A stretch of DNA of 64,000 nucleotides from Herbaspirillum sp. 3R11 (GTDB lineage Bacteria; Pseudomonadota; Gammaproteobacteria; Burkholderiales; Burkholderiaceae_D): positions 868,001 to 932,000 of the forward strand of contig NZ_SPNJ01000002.1 of assembly GCF_004563925.1 (NCBI RefSeq), written 5' to 3'. Shown here one piece after another: positions 1 through 10,771 of the stretch. A program made the position numbers and the translations under genes. The notes under the pieces are model-generated. The model saw nothing but the letters and a program-made list of their open reading frames with translations. It was not told the origin of the DNA and did not search any database. Position 1 is the first letter of the stretch, and each line of letters starts with the position of its first letter.

Positions 1-1
1 C

Positions 2-865
2 GGCGCCATCTTTGCGTCAGGCTTGAGCGGATGGGCGACAGCGGCGGACGCCATGGGCGTTGCCGGGGTGGAAGATTTTTTCTTCGTGCAGTTGTCGGAT
101 ACCCACTGGGGCTTTGAAGGCGACGTCAATCCTGACGCCAAAGGCACCTTGCAGAAGGCCGTCGCCACCGTCAACAGCCTGGAGCAGGTGCCGGATTTCA
201 TCGTCTTCACCGGCGATCTCACGCATACGACCGATGACCCGCGCGAGCGTCGCCAGCGGCTGGCGCAGTTCCGCGACATCGTCTCGGCGCTCAAGGTCAA
301 GACGGTGTACTACATGCCGGGCGAGCATGATGCCGCGCTGGACAACGGCAAGGCCTATCAGGAATTCTTCGGCAAGACGCATTACACCTTCGACCACAAG
401 GGCGTGCACTTCATCGTGCTCGACAATGTTTCCGATCCGGCCGCCCGCATCGGCGACGAGCAGCTCGCGTGGTTGGCCGCCGATCTGAAGCAGCAGCCGA
501 CCGACGCCCGCATCGTGGTGTTCACCCATCGCCCGCTGTTCGACCTGTATCCGCAATGGGACTGGGCCACGCGCGACGGCGCCAGGGCGGTGGAGCTGCT
601 GATGCCGTATTCCAACGTCACCGTGTTCTACGGTCACATCCATCAGGAGAACCATCACATGACCGGCCACATCGCGCACCACTCCGCGAAGTCGCTGATC
701 TTCCCGCTGCCGGCGCCGGGTTCGCAACCAAAACGCACCCCGTTGGCCTGGGATGCCGCGCATCCGTATCAGGGACTTGGCGTGCGGACGGTGAAACCGG
801 AACCACGCCCACGTAATACCGAATACACCCTGACTGAATTGGCCGTAGGAGCGGCGAAATCATGA
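2..865 (+). CDS. Calcineurin-like metallophosphoesterase, 5' end cut by window edge
   Basis: The open frame runs into the window edge, so the true start lies upstream and only the C-terminal ~287 residues are visible. The first visible residues (GAIFASGLSGWATAADA) look like the end of a signal peptide, which would make this a periplasmic or exported enzyme. The two-metal phosphoesterase signature is complete: LSDTH (D-x-H), FTGDLTH, PGEHD where most relatives have GNHD, VFTHRP, and YGHIH (GHxH). The family hydrolyses phosphomono- or diesters; the substrate cannot be read from sequence. Its last codons overlap the start of the cupredoxin gene by 4 bp (ATGA), so the two are almost certainly co-transcribed. 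The TTG at position 23 is not a credible start because coding frame continues upstream of it. Confidence 0.85.
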   Translation, partial: GAIFASGLSGWATAADAMGVAGVEDFFFVQLSDTHWGFEGDVNPDAKGTLQKAVATVNSLEQVPDFIVFTGDLTHTTDDPRERRQRLAQFRDIVSALKVKTVYYMPGEHDAALDNGKAYQEFFGKTHYTFDHKGVHFIVLDNVSDPAARIGDEQLAWLAADLKQQPTDARIVVFTHRPLFDLYPQWDWATRDGARAVELLMPYSNVTVFYGHIHQENHHMTGHIAHHSAKSLIFPLPAPGSQPKRTPLAWDAAHPYQGLGVRTVKPEPRPRNTEYTLTELAVGAAKS

Positions 866-1245
866 GCATGAATACCATTGACAAGAAAATCGACGCGAAG
901 CGACGTCTGCTGCTGGCCGGCTGCGCGGCAGGCGGATTGGGGGCGATGGCGATTGCCGTGGCTCAGCCCAAGGAACGCGTCATCAAGGTAACGGCCAAGC
1001 GATTCGACTTTGCACCCAGCGTCATCCCGCTGAAGAGAGGTGTGCCGGTGACATTGGAGCTGACCAGTCTCGATATTCCAATGGGCTTCAATGCGCCGGA
1101 CTTTGGCGTACGTGCCGACATGTTGCCGGGCAAGGTCGCGAAGCTGCGCTTCGTTCCGGACAAGACCGGTGAATTCACCTTCTACTGCGACATCTTCTGC
1201 GGCTCCGGCCATGAAAGCATGTCGGGTTCCCTCGTTGTTACCTGA
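862..1245 (+). CDS. Exported cupredoxin-domain protein with a CuA-like motif
   Basis: A 127-residue protein. Residues 14-34 (KRRLLLAGCAAGGLGAMAIA) form an arginine-led hydrophobic export signal, possibly Tat-type, and the rest is a single cupredoxin fold. The C-terminal motif CDIFCGSGHESM has the spacing C-x3-C-x3-H-x2-M of the CuA centre of cytochrome oxidase subunit II and nitrous oxide reductase. The upstream histidine ligand found in those proteins (usually in D-V-x-H-S/G-F) appears to be replaced by methionine in DIPMGF, so the site may be a modified copper centre. There are no oxidase subunit genes nearby, so it is probably a small periplasmic copper or electron-transfer protein. The start overlaps the phosphoesterase stop by 4 bp. 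Confidence 0.8.
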   Translation: MSMNTIDKKIDAKRRLLLAGCAAGGLGAMAIAVAQPKERVIKVTAKRFDFAPSVIPLKRGVPVTLELTSLDIPMGFNAPDFGVRADMLPGKVAKLRFVPDKTGEFTFYCDIFCGSGHESMSGSLVVT

Positions 1246-1271
1246 GAGTTACATGAGCCTGGTTAGAAAAT

Positions 1272-1301
1272 AAAAAGCCGTGAATCGCTTCACGGCTTTT
1301 T
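1272..1301. terminator. Bidirectional intrinsic terminator
   Basis: A 13-bp perfect inverted repeat (AAAAAGCCGTGAA and its complement) around a TCGC loop, with A-run and T-run ends. It lies between the convergent cupredoxin (+) and permease (-) genes and can serve both. Confidence 0.9.
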
Positions 1302-1319
1302 CGTAGAGAGCTTGAACGC

Positions 1320-2708
1320 TCAGAGCTTCACAGGTTTTCGATACCAGATGAAGTAGATCACGCTCAGCAAGACCACAAACGGAATACCCGACAGCAGCGT
1401 CGCCTTGAACTCATCAGTGAAATACGTCGTCACCATGATCGCCACCATCAACAATGCGCCCAGCAAGGTCAGACCCGGAAAGCCCCACATGCGGAACGCC
1501 AGCGGCCGCCCGCCTTCCTTGCTCCAGCGGCGGCGGAAGCAGAAGTGCGTCACAAAGATCATCAGCCAGGTAAACATCGCACCAAACATCGACACCGACA
1601 TCATCAGCGTGAACGACGCTTTCGGATACAGCACGCTCAATGCGGTCGCAATGGCGATGCCGATACACGACAGGCCCAGTGCCCGCACCGGCACGCCGCG
1701 CTTGCTGATCTTGCCGAACTGTGGCGAGGCATAACCGGCGCGCGACAGGCTGAACATCATGCGGGTGGTGATGTAGAGCTGGCTGTTCATGGCCGACAAG
1801 GCGGCGATCAGCACCACGAAGTTGATGATACCGGGCGCGCCTGCAACATGGATCGCTTCCATCACCAGTACGAACGGGCTCTTGTCAGTGCCGGCCGACG
1901 ACCAAGGCAGGATCGCCAGCATCAGCGCCAGTGTCAGCAGATAGAAAATCACCAGGCGGAACATCGCTGCGCGGAAGGCGTGCGTGATGGCCTTTTCAGG
2001 CTCCTTCGCTTCACCGGCGGCAACGGCGATCATCTCAATGCTGAGGTAGCTGAAGATCGACACGATCACTGCCACCCAGGTGCCCCAATAACCCTTGGGG
2101 AAGAAGCCGCCGTGCGCCACATAATTCTTGAAGCCGATAGGGCCATCGACCGGTGCGCCGTAGACGATGTACGCGCCCAGCAGGATGAAGCCGACGATGG
2201 CGACGATCTTGATCATCGAGAACCAGTATTCGATGAAGCCGAAGATGTTCACGCTCAGCGCATTGACGACGATCAGCGCGCCCGAGAACAGCACGATCCA
2301 CAACCACGCCGGCGAACCGGGAAACCAGTACTGCATGTACAGCGCCACCGCCGTGACTTCGGTGCCGACGGCCAGCACGATCGACGCCCAGTAGGCATAG
2401 CGCACCATGAAGCCGGCCCAGGGACTGACGTAGTAGCCGGCATAGGCGCCGAATGATCCTGAAGTAGGATGCGCCACCGTCATCTCGGCCAGGCATCCCA
2501 TCAGCAGCAGGGCGATGACGGCGCCAATGGCATAGCTGATGAGAACGCTGGGGCCGGCAAAACCGATCGCAAAACCGCTGCCGAGAAACAGGCCGGTGCC
2601 GATGGCGCCGCCAATGGCGATCATCGACATCTGGGCGCTGCTCAAACTGCGTTGCAACCCCTTTTCCTGATCGACGATTCCTTGAAAGTGGTCGCTGCTA
2701 TGTTGCAT
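1320..2708 (-). CDS. Amino acid permease, APC superfamily (AAT/GABA-permease type)
   Basis: A 462-residue inner-membrane protein with about 12 hydrophobic segments. The first helix carries GGAIGTGLFLGSG, the unwound substrate-binding segment typical of the amino acid transporter family of APC permeases. Length and ends fit GabP/AroP/CycA-type proton symporters, but sequence reading cannot decide between aromatic, branched or small amino acids. It starts at ATG with a purine-rich stretch (GGGAGA) just upstream. It follows nbaD on the same strand after about 157 bp, so it could be read from the 3-hydroxyanthranilate operon and import a precursor such as tryptophan or an aromatic amine; that link is inference from position only. 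It ends at the bidirectional terminator. Confidence 0.85.
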   Translation of the reverse strand: MQHSSDHFQGIVDQEKGLQRSLSSAQMSMIAIGGAIGTGLFLGSGFAIGFAGPSVLISYAIGAVIALLLMGCLAEMTVAHPTSGSFGAYAGYYVSPWAGFMVRYAYWASIVLAVGTEVTAVALYMQYWFPGSPAWLWIVLFSGALIVVNALSVNIFGFIEYWFSMIKIVAIVGFILLGAYIVYGAPVDGPIGFKNYVAHGGFFPKGYWGTWVAVIVSIFSYLSIEMIAVAAGEAKEPEKAITHAFRAAMFRLVIFYLLTLALMLAILPWSSAGTDKSPFVLVMEAIHVAGAPGIINFVVLIAALSAMNSQLYITTRMMFSLSRAGYASPQFGKISKRGVPVRALGLSCIGIAIATALSVLYPKASFTLMMSVSMFGAMFTWLMIFVTHFCFRRRWSKEGGRPLAFRMWGFPGLTLLGALLMVAIMVTTYFTDEFKATLLSGIPFVVLLSVIYFIWYRKPVKL

Positions 2709-2808
2709 TTCTGTCTCCCTGATTAACTTTCTTTAAGCGGTCACCATCGTTGATAAGACGGCGATTGCTTTAGTTACTTCTATTATTTCTATTGCTGCTA
2801 TTTTTCTT

Positions 2809-2833
2809 CGGCGCAGCATTATGCACTGCGCCG
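2809..2833. other. Intergenic hairpin downstream of nbaD
   Basis: Perfect 8-bp stem CGGCGCAG/CTGCGCCG with a 9-nt loop, in the AT-rich gap between the nba operon and the permease. It has no T-run in the direction of transcription, so it may mark an mRNA 3' end or slow read-through rather than act as a classical terminator. Confidence 0.4.
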
Positions 2834-2865
2834 GGCATCGCTAACAATCCTCAGCATCCTGACAA

Positions 2866-4451
<1,586 letters not shown>

Positions 4452-4458
4452 TTAGTTG

Positions 4459-4893
4459 TTATTTGGGTTTGTAAGCAATTGCTTTAATTTCGATGAGCAA
4501 GTGCGGGTGCGGCAATTGATGGACCGCCACCGTCGTGCGTGTAGGACCATCGTAATCGAAGTATTCCCCGTATACCTCGTTATAACCTCCGAAGTCGTTC
4601 ATGTTGACGAGGAACGTCGAGATTTCAACGACGTCCGACAACTCGGCGCCGACGCTGTGCAGGATGCCGCGGATATTCTCGATCACGGCGCGTGTCTGCG
4701 CTTTAACGTCGAGTTTGGTGGTGCCCATCTCGTCGACTTCCACGCCTTCGAAACTATTGTCAGGGCGGCGTGAACTGGTGCCGGAAACGAACAGGAAATC
4801 GCCGGCGCGTTTGACGTGCGGGAATTTACCGCGCGGCAGCGCCTTGCCTTCGACCAGCTTGGCCTGGGTATTCAGGGTGAGTTGATTCATCAT
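4459..4893 (-). CDS. nbaF: 2-aminomuconate deaminase (RidA/YjgF family)
   Basis: A 144-residue RidA-fold protein. It hydrolyses the enamine/imine of 2-aminomuconate to 2-oxo-3-hexenedioate (4-oxalocrotonate) plus ammonia. The context (between the dioxygenase and the 4-oxalocrotonate decarboxylase) and the insert [16 protein letters not shown], present in 2-aminomuconate deaminases but not in short RidA proteins, support this over a generic RidA call. The C-terminal [13 protein letters not shown] matches the conserved end of the family. The first of two adjacent ATG codons overlaps the nbaG stop (ATGA); the second could also be used. Distinct from the second RidA-type gene (nbaX) in the same operon. 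Confidence 0.9.
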   Translation of the reverse strand: MMNQLTLNTQAKLVEGKALPRGKFPHVKRAGDFLFVSGTSSRRPDNSFEGVEVDEMGTTKLDVKAQTRAVIENIRGILHSVGAELSDVVEISTFLVNMNDFGGYNEVYGEYFDYDGPTRTTVAVHQLPHPHLLIEIKAIAYKPK

Positions 4894-5675
4894 TGTTTCC
4901 CGGTAAAAAATTCGACGCGGCCCAGACCGCCGATGTCGGTGCTCACATGCAAACCGGGGTGCAGGGCTTCGGCCGCTGTCGCCGCACCGGCCATGATCAG
5001 CGAGCCGGCCGGCAGCGACATCTCTGCCGCGGCAAGCAATTGCGATGCCTGCACGATGCTGCGCAGCGGATTGCCGAGGATGGCGCCGGTGCTGCCTAGC
5101 TGGACTGCATGGCCGTTGAAACGCATGGCGACGCCACGGTTGCTCAGCGATCGCAAGTCCCGTACGTCGTCGGAAAACGCACCGACGATCAGACCGGCGG
5201 ACGAGCAGTTGTCGGCCACCACGTCTTCCAGCGTGAACTTGAAATTGCGATAGCGCGAGTCAATGATCTCCATCGCCGGCGCTACGGCTTCGAGATAATT
5301 GCCGGCTTCAAGCAGCGTCAGCGGACGATCAATCACTTTGCTGGTGACGAAGCAGACTTCCGGCTCGACGCGCGGGTGGATGAAATCGCCGAGGTCGACT
5401 ACGCCGCCTTCTTCGCGCAGCATGGCGTCGGTCAGCAGACCCCAGATCAGACTGTCGACGCCCATCTGGATCATCTTGGCGCGGCTGGTGAAGCCGAGCT
5501 TGATGCCGATCGGCTTTTCGCCGCGTGCGTGGCGCTGGGCAATCGAGGCGCGCTGAATGTGATAGGCCTGATCCAGCGAGAAGGCATGCCTGGGCGTCAG
5601 CGGATCGACTTCATGGCGATCGCGTGCGGCGGCGTCCAGCGTGGTCGCCAGGGCTTGCAGGCTGGCCGCGCTCAT
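4890..5675 (-). CDS. nbaG: 4-oxalocrotonate decarboxylase
   Basis: A 261-residue member of the fumarylacetoacetase-like hydratase/decarboxylase family. It removes CO2 from 4-oxalocrotonate to give 2-hydroxypenta-2,4-dienoate. Visible features are [12 protein letters not shown], the metal-binding acid cluster [10 protein letters not shown] (E-x-E type) and the [18 protein letters not shown] segment near the C-terminus. Together with the paralogous hydratase NbaH it normally forms a complex that channels the unstable dienol. It overlaps nbaI upstream and nbaF downstream by 4 bp each, so translation of the three genes is coupled. The size matches the family (about 260 residues). Confidence 0.93.
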   Translation of the reverse strand: MSAASLQALATTLDAAARDRHEVDPLTPRHAFSLDQAYHIQRASIAQRHARGEKPIGIKLGFTSRAKMIQMGVDSLIWGLLTDAMLREEGGVVDLGDFIHPRVEPEVCFVTSKVIDRPLTLLEAGNYLEAVAPAMEIIDSRYRNFKFTLEDVVADNCSSAGLIVGAFSDDVRDLRSLSNRGVAMRFNGHAVQLGSTGAILGNPLRSIVQASQLLAAAEMSLPAGSLIMAGAATAAEALHPGLHVSTDIGGLGRVEFFTGKQ

Positions 5676-6709
5676 GCCGGCACCTTGGCGGTTTTGCGTT
5701 GCTCCAGCAGATCCAGCGCGACGTCGACGATCATGTCTTCCTGACCGCCGACCATACGGCGGCGACCCAGTTCGACCAGGATGTCGACGGCGGCGATGCC
5801 ATAGCGTTTCGCCGCTGCTTCAGCATGACGCAGGAAGCTGGAATACACGCCGGCATAACCGAGCGCCAGCGTCTCGCGGTCCACGCGCACCGGACGGTCT
5901 TGCAGCGGGCGCACCAGATCGTCGGCGGCGTTCATCAACGTGAACAATTCGGTGCCGTGCTGGTAGCCCAGGCGGTCGACGGCAGCGATGAAGACTTCCA
6001 GCGGCGCATTGCCCGCGCCTGCGCCCATGCCGGCCAGCGAAGCATCGACACGGTCGCAGCCGTGCTCCACCGCGACGATGGAGTTGGCCACGCCCAGCGA
6101 CAGATTATGATGCGCATGCATGCCGGTTTCGGTTTCGGGTTTGAGTGTGTCCTTGAATGCCTTGAAGCGGTCGGCGACGTCGCGCATCGATAGCGCACCG
6201 CCGGAGTCGACCACGTACACACACTGCGCGCCGTAGGATTCCATCAACCTGGCTTGGTGCGCCAAGGCTGCCGGCGTCGTCATGTGCGACATCATCAAAA
6301 ATCCGACGGTATCCATGCCAAGTTTGCGTGCATGTTCGATGTGCTGTTTCGAGACGTCTGCTTCGGTGCAGTGCGTTGCCACGCGCACGGTGCGTGCCCC
6401 GGCGGAATACGCGGCGTCGAGGTCGTGCACGGTGCCGATGCCGGGAATCAGCAAGGTCGCCACGCGTGCATGTTGCAGCACGCCGGCGACGGCTTCGATC
6501 CACTCCAGGTCGGTGTGTGCGCCGAAGCCGTAGTTGAAGCTCGATCCGCACAGGCCGTCGCCGTGGGCGACTTCGATGCTGTCGACTTTGGCGGCGTCCA
6601 GTTCTTTGGCGATGGCGACCGCATTCTCCAGCGAATACTGATGGCGGATGGCGTGCATGCCGTCGCGCAGCGTGACGTCGGAGATGTAGATTTTCTTATC
6701 GGTTTGCAT
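5672..6709 (-). CDS. nbaI: 4-hydroxy-2-oxovalerate aldolase
   Basis: A 345-residue DRE-TIM barrel metallo-aldolase. The N-terminal motif [15 protein letters not shown] has the catalytic Arg-Asp pair and His, and [13 protein letters not shown] has the two metal-binding histidines. It cleaves 4-hydroxy-2-oxopentanoate to pyruvate and acetaldehyde, and in this family it forms a tunnel-linked complex with the acylating acetaldehyde dehydrogenase encoded immediately upstream (nbaJ, 13 bp away). The length equals that of BphI/DmpG/MhpE relatives. The stop overlaps the nbaG start by 4 bp. Confidence 0.95.
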   Translation of the reverse strand: MQTDKKIYISDVTLRDGMHAIRHQYSLENAVAIAKELDAAKVDSIEVAHGDGLCGSSFNYGFGAHTDLEWIEAVAGVLQHARVATLLIPGIGTVHDLDAAYSAGARTVRVATHCTEADVSKQHIEHARKLGMDTVGFLMMSHMTTPAALAHQARLMESYGAQCVYVVDSGGALSMRDVADRFKAFKDTLKPETETGMHAHHNLSLGVANSIVAVEHGCDRVDASLAGMGAGAGNAPLEVFIAAVDRLGYQHGTELFTLMNAADDLVRPLQDRPVRVDRETLALGYAGVYSSFLRHAEAAAKRYGIAAVDILVELGRRRMVGGQEDMIVDVALDLLEQRKTAKVPA

Positions 6710-6722
6710 GAGCGTAATTTCC

Positions 6723-7667
6723 TTAATTCGCCAGACGCGCGGCGATGTTCTCGGCGGCGGCCATGGCGGCCGAGGTCATGATGTCGAGGTTGCCGGCGTA
6801 GGCGGGCAGGTAGTGCGCCGCACCTTCCACTTCGAGGAACACCGACACCTTGAGGCCGCCGACCTTGCCGAGACCAGGGATGTTGATCGGTTGGTCGGCC
6901 GGGATGCGGTCAAACTGCACCTGTTGCTTGAGGCGATAGCCGGGCACATAGGCGGCGACGTCGGCCACCATCTTTTCGATGGAAGCGCGGATCTCGTCTT
7001 CGTTGGCGCTGGCGTCGGCCAGGCAGAACACCGTGTCGCGCATGATTAGCGGCGGTTCGGCCGGGTTCATGATGATGATGGCCTTGCCGCGTGCGGCGCC
7101 GCCGACGCTGACGATGGCCTTCGAGGTGGTCTCGGTGAATTCGTCGATGTTGGCGCGGGTGCCGGGGCCGGCGGATTTGCTGGCGATCGACGCCACGATC
7201 TCGGCGTAATGCACGGTCGCCACGCGCGATACGGCGCGCACTACGGGGATCGTCGCCTGGCCGCCGCAGGTGACCATGTTGATGTTGGGGCTGTCGAGAT
7301 GTTCTTGCAGATTGACCACCGGGATCACGTAAGGGCCAATGGCGGCCGGCGTCAGGTCGATGACCTGGATGCCGTGTTCTTGCAGGATGCGGTTGTGCTC
7401 GGCGTGGGCGCCGGCGGAGGTGGCGTCGAACGCGATTTTGATCTTGCCGAAGCCTGGCAGTCTGGTCAGGCCCTGTACGCCTTCGTGGGTGGTGGTCACG
7501 CCCATGCGGGCGGCGCGCGCCAGGCCGTCCGAGGACGGATCGATGCCGACCATGGCGCCCATGTTCAGATGCTTGGAATTGCGCAAGACCTTGATCATCA
7601 GGTCGGTGCCGATATTGCCGGAACCGATGATGGCGACGTCGACGCGCTGTGTGTTTTCTGTGCTCAT
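6723..7667 (-). CDS. nbaJ: Acetaldehyde dehydrogenase (acylating)
   Basis: A 314-residue NAD-dependent enzyme converting acetaldehyde and CoA to acetyl-CoA, the last step of the pathway. The N-terminal Rossmann motif is [11 protein letters not shown] (residues 13-23). The catalytic cysteine is Cys134 in [11 protein letters not shown], and the dimerisation/aldolase-contact segment near the C-terminus is of normal length. It belongs to the DmpF/BphJ/MhpF group, which works only as a heterotetramer with the aldolase, in agreement with the neighbouring nbaI. Confidence 0.95.
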   Translation of the reverse strand: MSTENTQRVDVAIIGSGNIGTDLMIKVLRNSKHLNMGAMVGIDPSSDGLARAARMGVTTTHEGVQGLTRLPGFGKIKIAFDATSAGAHAEHNRILQEHGIQVIDLTPAAIGPYVIPVVNLQEHLDSPNINMVTCGGQATIPVVRAVSRVATVHYAEIVASIASKSAGPGTRANIDEFTETTSKAIVSVGGAARGKAIIIMNPAEPPLIMRDTVFCLADASANEDEIRASIEKMVADVAAYVPGYRLKQQVQFDRIPADQPINIPGLGKVGGLKVSVFLEVEGAAHYLPAYAGNLDIMTSAAMAAAENIAARLAN

Positions 7668-7689
7668 GCTGCTTCCTTAAATGTTGCCG

Positions 7690-8472
7690 TTATTCCGAAA
7701 AGAGCGCGCTGACGCGGCCGAGTCCTTCGATCTGCGCATCGAACACGTCGCCCGCAGCGGCCACCACCATCGGCCCGAGTGCGCCGGTCATGATGATGTC
7801 GCCCGGTTGCAGCGGATTGCCCACGCGCGCCATGACGTCGGCCAGCCAGACGGCGGCGTTGAGCGGATTGCCGAGGCAGGCGGCGCCGGCGCCGATCGAC
7901 ACCTGGTCGCCGCGGCGTTCCATCAGCATGCCGCAGTTGACGATGTCGAAATCAGCCAGCTTGACCGGACGTGAACCGAGCACGAACAGGCCGCTGGAGG
8001 CGTTGTCGGCAATCGTGTCGGTCAGGCGGATGTCCCAGCCAGCGACGCGACTACCGACGATTTCCAGTGCCGGCAAGGCGTAGGCGGTGGCGTTGATGAT
8101 GTCGGCCACGGTGTGCTTGGCGTGGTTCAGCGGGCGTTCGATGACGAGCGCGATTTCCGCTTCGATCTTGGGTTGCAGGATGCGGGCGATATCGATCGCT
8201 TCGCCGTCGGCTACGCACATGTCGGCAAACAGCATGCCGAAGTCAGGCTGGTCGACGCCGAGTTGCTTTTGTACTGCCTTGGAGGTCAGGCCGATCTTGC
8301 GGCCGACGAGGCGACGACCCTGGGCGATCCAGCGCGCGGTGTTATGTTGCTGGACGGCGTAGGCGGCTTCCACATCGGTCGTGCCGATCAGGTCGCGTAC
8401 CGGGTCGCAAGGCTTGGCGGTCGCATGGGCTTGCCAGAGACGCTCGGCGGCTTGTTCGATTGCGGTTGTCAT
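7690..8472 (-). CDS. nbaH: 2-oxopent-4-enoate (2-hydroxypentadienoate) hydratase
   Basis: A 260-residue paralogue of NbaG in the same hydratase/decarboxylase family. It adds water to 2-hydroxypenta-2,4-dienoate, giving 4-hydroxy-2-oxopentanoate for the aldolase. Visible family residues include GRKIGLTSKAVQKQLG, the acidic metal-binding segment LQPKIEAEIALV and the C-terminal LQPGDIIMTGALG. In this operon it is separated from nbaG by nbaJ and nbaI, yet the two proteins are expected to associate. Which paralogue is hydratase and which decarboxylase was assigned from the QLGVDQPDFGML segment (hydratase-like) here against [11 protein letters not shown] in NbaG, and from the order known for nba clusters. 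Confidence 0.92.
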   Translation of the reverse strand: MTTAIEQAAERLWQAHATAKPCDPVRDLIGTTDVEAAYAVQQHNTARWIAQGRRLVGRKIGLTSKAVQKQLGVDQPDFGMLFADMCVADGEAIDIARILQPKIEAEIALVIERPLNHAKHTVADIINATAYALPALEIVGSRVAGWDIRLTDTIADNASSGLFVLGSRPVKLADFDIVNCGMLMERRGDQVSIGAGAACLGNPLNAAVWLADVMARVGNPLQPGDIIMTGALGPMVVAAAGDVFDAQIEGLGRVSALFSE

Positions 8473-8482
8473 AGGGCAGTCC

Positions 8483-8887
8483 TCAGGATTGGACGAAAGA
8501 GAATTCGATTTCGACGGTAGCGCCCAACGGCAGCGCGGTGACGCCGACCGTGGTGCGCGCCGGCGGGATGACTTCAGCGGTGAAGACTTCTTCCCACGCG
8601 GCGTTGATCTCGGCGAAGGCGTCGAAGCGCGTGGTGAAGATGCGCGCGATCAGCAGGTCGTCCAGGGTGACGTCGTAGTCGGGCATCGCCTTCTTCAGGT
8701 TGGCGAGGATGACGCGCGTCTCGGCGCCGGGACCACCTTCAGCGAGCTTGCCGGTGGCGGCGTCGAGCGCCACCATGCCGGACACCTGCACCACCGGGCC
8801 GATTTGCACGCAAGGGCTGTAGCGGAAGCGCGGCGCGGGAATGGCATCCGACTGGATGCAGGTACGGTTGTTCTTGATCATGTTCAT
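8483..8887 (-). CDS. nbaX: RidA/YjgF-family protein of the nba operon (NbaX-like)
   Basis: A 134-residue RidA-fold protein. I chose the ATG at 8887 (MNMIKNNRTC) because the segment upstream overlaps nbaE and translates to an Arg-rich shadow, and because a GAGG precedes this start. RidA proteins hydrolyse reactive enamine/imine intermediates. Its place between nbaE and nbaH matches the gene called nbaX in the 2-nitrobenzoate cluster of Pseudomonas fluorescens KU-7, whose role is unsettled. It is clearly different from the deaminase NbaF and lacks its central insert. It may clear imines formed by 2-aminomuconate semialdehyde or 2-aminomuconate; that is inference. Confidence 0.82.
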   Translation of the reverse strand: MNMIKNNRTCIQSDAIPAPRFRYSPCVQIGPVVQVSGMVALDAATGKLAEGGPGAETRVILANLKKAMPDYDVTLDDLLIARIFTTRFDAFAEINAAWEEVFTAEVIPPARTTVGVTALPLGATVEIEFSFVQS

Positions 8888-8898
8888 CCCGGCCTCGC

Positions 8899-10389
8899 TC
8901 ACAGCTTGATGCAGATGTTGGTGACTTCCGAGTAGAAGTCCAGCGAATAACGGCCGCCTTCGCGCCCCAGTCCCGATTGCTTGACGCCGCCGAAGGGCGT
9001 GCGCAGGTCGCGCAGATACCAGGTGTTGACCCACACGAGTCCGGCTTCGATCTGCGGTGCAACGCGGTGCGCACGCTTGAGGTCGGAGGTCCAGATGGCG
9101 CAGGCGAGGCCGTAGTCGCTGTCGTTGATGCGGTCGATGACTTCATCTTCGCGGTCGAACGGCGCGATGTGGCAGACCGGGCCGAAGATTTCTTCCGTCA
9201 CGCAGCGCGCGTCGTCGGGCAGACCGGTCCAGATGGTCGGCTGCACGTAGGCGCCGTCGTCGCGTTCGTCGTTGAATGTCGGGATACCACCGCCCGCGAC
9301 CACGGTTGCGCCTTCTTCGACGGCAAGGCGGTAATAGGACAGCACCTTGTCGCGATGGCCGTGTGAAATCAGCGGGCCCATGTCGACATTGTCTTCTGCC
9401 GGGTAGCCGATCTTCAGCGCTTGCGTCTTCTCTTTCATCGCGGCGACGAAGCGATCGAAGATGGGACGTTCGACATAGACGCGTTCCGAGCACAGGCAGA
9501 CCTGGCCGGAGTTGGTGAAGGACGAGCGCATCACGCCGGCCACGGCGGCATCGAAATCGGCATCGGCGAAGACGACGGCAGCATTTTTTCCGCCCAGTTC
9601 GAAGGATACTTCCTTCATGCCGTCGGCGACTGCCTTCATGATGGTGCTGCCGGTTTTCGATTCGCCGGTGAAGGTGATGGCGTCGATGCCGGGATGGCGC
9701 GTAAGGAATTCACCGGCCGAATTGCCGCCGAAACCATGGATCAGGTTGAACACGCCCGGCGGCACACCCACGTCGCGGATCACTTCGGCTAGCAGTGTTG
9801 CGGAGGAGGGGGATTCTTCCGACGGCTTGGCGACGACGGTGTTGCCGCAAGCCAGTGCGGGAGCGACTTTCCACGTGAACAGCAGCAGCGGCAGATTCCA
9901 CGGCGAGATGATGCCGACCACGCCGAGGGGCTTGCGCACGGTGTAGTTGAGCGCACCAAGGCCATCCGCGCTTTCGCTCTGGAACAGGTCGGTGTTGGCA
10001 GTCTTGGCCAGATCAGCGAAAGTGCGGAAATTGGCGATGCCGCGCGCGACGTCGAGGGTGCGCGCCTGATGCACCGGTCGACCGGTGTCGGCCACTTCGG
10101 CCGCGACGAACTCATCGAAACGCGCCTGAATGCCATCGGCGATCTTGTGCAGCATGGCCGCGCGCTCCGATACGGCCATACGGCCCCATGGACCATCAAG
10201 TGCGGCTTGCGCGGCCTTGACGGCGGCGTCGACGTGGTTCGCATCGGCTTCGCAGACGTCGGCGATGTGCTTGCCGTTGACGGGCGAGATGTTGCGGAAG
10301 GTCTTGTCGCCGGCGACAAATTCTCCATTGATGAAGTGTCGTAACTGCGGACGCAGGTGTACAGATGATGTCGAACTCAAAGAACTCAC
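8899..10389 (-). CDS. nbaE: 2-aminomuconate 6-semialdehyde dehydrogenase
   Basis: A 496-residue ALDH-superfamily enzyme, first gene of the operon. It oxidises 2-aminomuconate semialdehyde to 2-aminomuconate with NAD+. The catalytic set is visible: Asn in SPWNLPLLL, Glu in SFELGGKN, and Cys in SGQVCLCSERVYV, the last of which closely matches 2-aminomuconate and 2-hydroxymuconate semialdehyde dehydrogenases. The GTG start at 10389 is supported by GGGAGA 8-10 bases upstream; a later start would trim the non-conserved leader before HLRPQLRHFINGEFV. Confidence 0.93.
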   Translation of the reverse strand: MSSLSSTSSVHLRPQLRHFINGEFVAGDKTFRNISPVNGKHIADVCEADANHVDAAVKAAQAALDGPWGRMAVSERAAMLHKIADGIQARFDEFVAAEVADTGRPVHQARTLDVARGIANFRTFADLAKTANTDLFQSESADGLGALNYTVRKPLGVVGIISPWNLPLLLFTWKVAPALACGNTVVAKPSEESPSSATLLAEVIRDVGVPPGVFNLIHGFGGNSAGEFLTRHPGIDAITFTGESKTGSTIMKAVADGMKEVSFELGGKNAAVVFADADFDAAVAGVMRSSFTNSGQVCLCSERVYVERPIFDRFVAAMKEKTQALKIGYPAEDNVDMGPLISHGHRDKVLSYYRLAVEEGATVVAGGGIPTFNDERDDGAYVQPTIWTGLPDDARCVTEEIFGPVCHIAPFDREDEVIDRINDSDYGLACAIWTSDLKRAHRVAPQIEAGLVWVNTWYLRDLRTPFGGVKQSGLGREGGRYSLDFYSEVTNICIKL

Positions 10390-10771
10390 GAGCGGGTCTC
10401 CCGATATAAAAGCGTGCTGGACCGGCAGCCGAAGTTGTCGTGACGAGCCCGTCTCCTGTTCTGACGAAAAGGCGAAGGTATGCGTATGGATGACTTCTAT
10501 CTACTTGATTTTGCGCCGGTTTTTCTTGAGGTTTGACCGTTTGCGCAGGCTTGCTGGATCACTTGTTGGAGCTAGTATAGGGAGAGCCAGATATGAAACA
10601 TAATGAAAAAACAGGACTTTAGTATTCCATGAATTTATGGCCGCAGGTCTTGAGTGATTTGCCGTCATTTGTTTATAAATAACGCTAAAAATACTCAAAT
10701 GCTTCCATAATGATCAGCCGGCCGCATGATGAGGGCGGGGATGCATCCGGTTCGGCGCGGCTTTCAAGAGG
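10390..10771 (-). promoter_or_regulatory. nba operon promoter region
   Basis: A 382-bp AT-rich gap between the LysR gene and nbaE, both on the minus strand. A candidate -10 box TATACT lies at 10574-10579 (minus). No good -35 hexamer sits 16-18 bp upstream, as is common at promoters that need a LysR activator. Several short A/T-rich dyads occur between about 10590 and 10700, but I could not identify a clear T-N11-A operator. No additional gene was seen. Confidence 0.45.
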
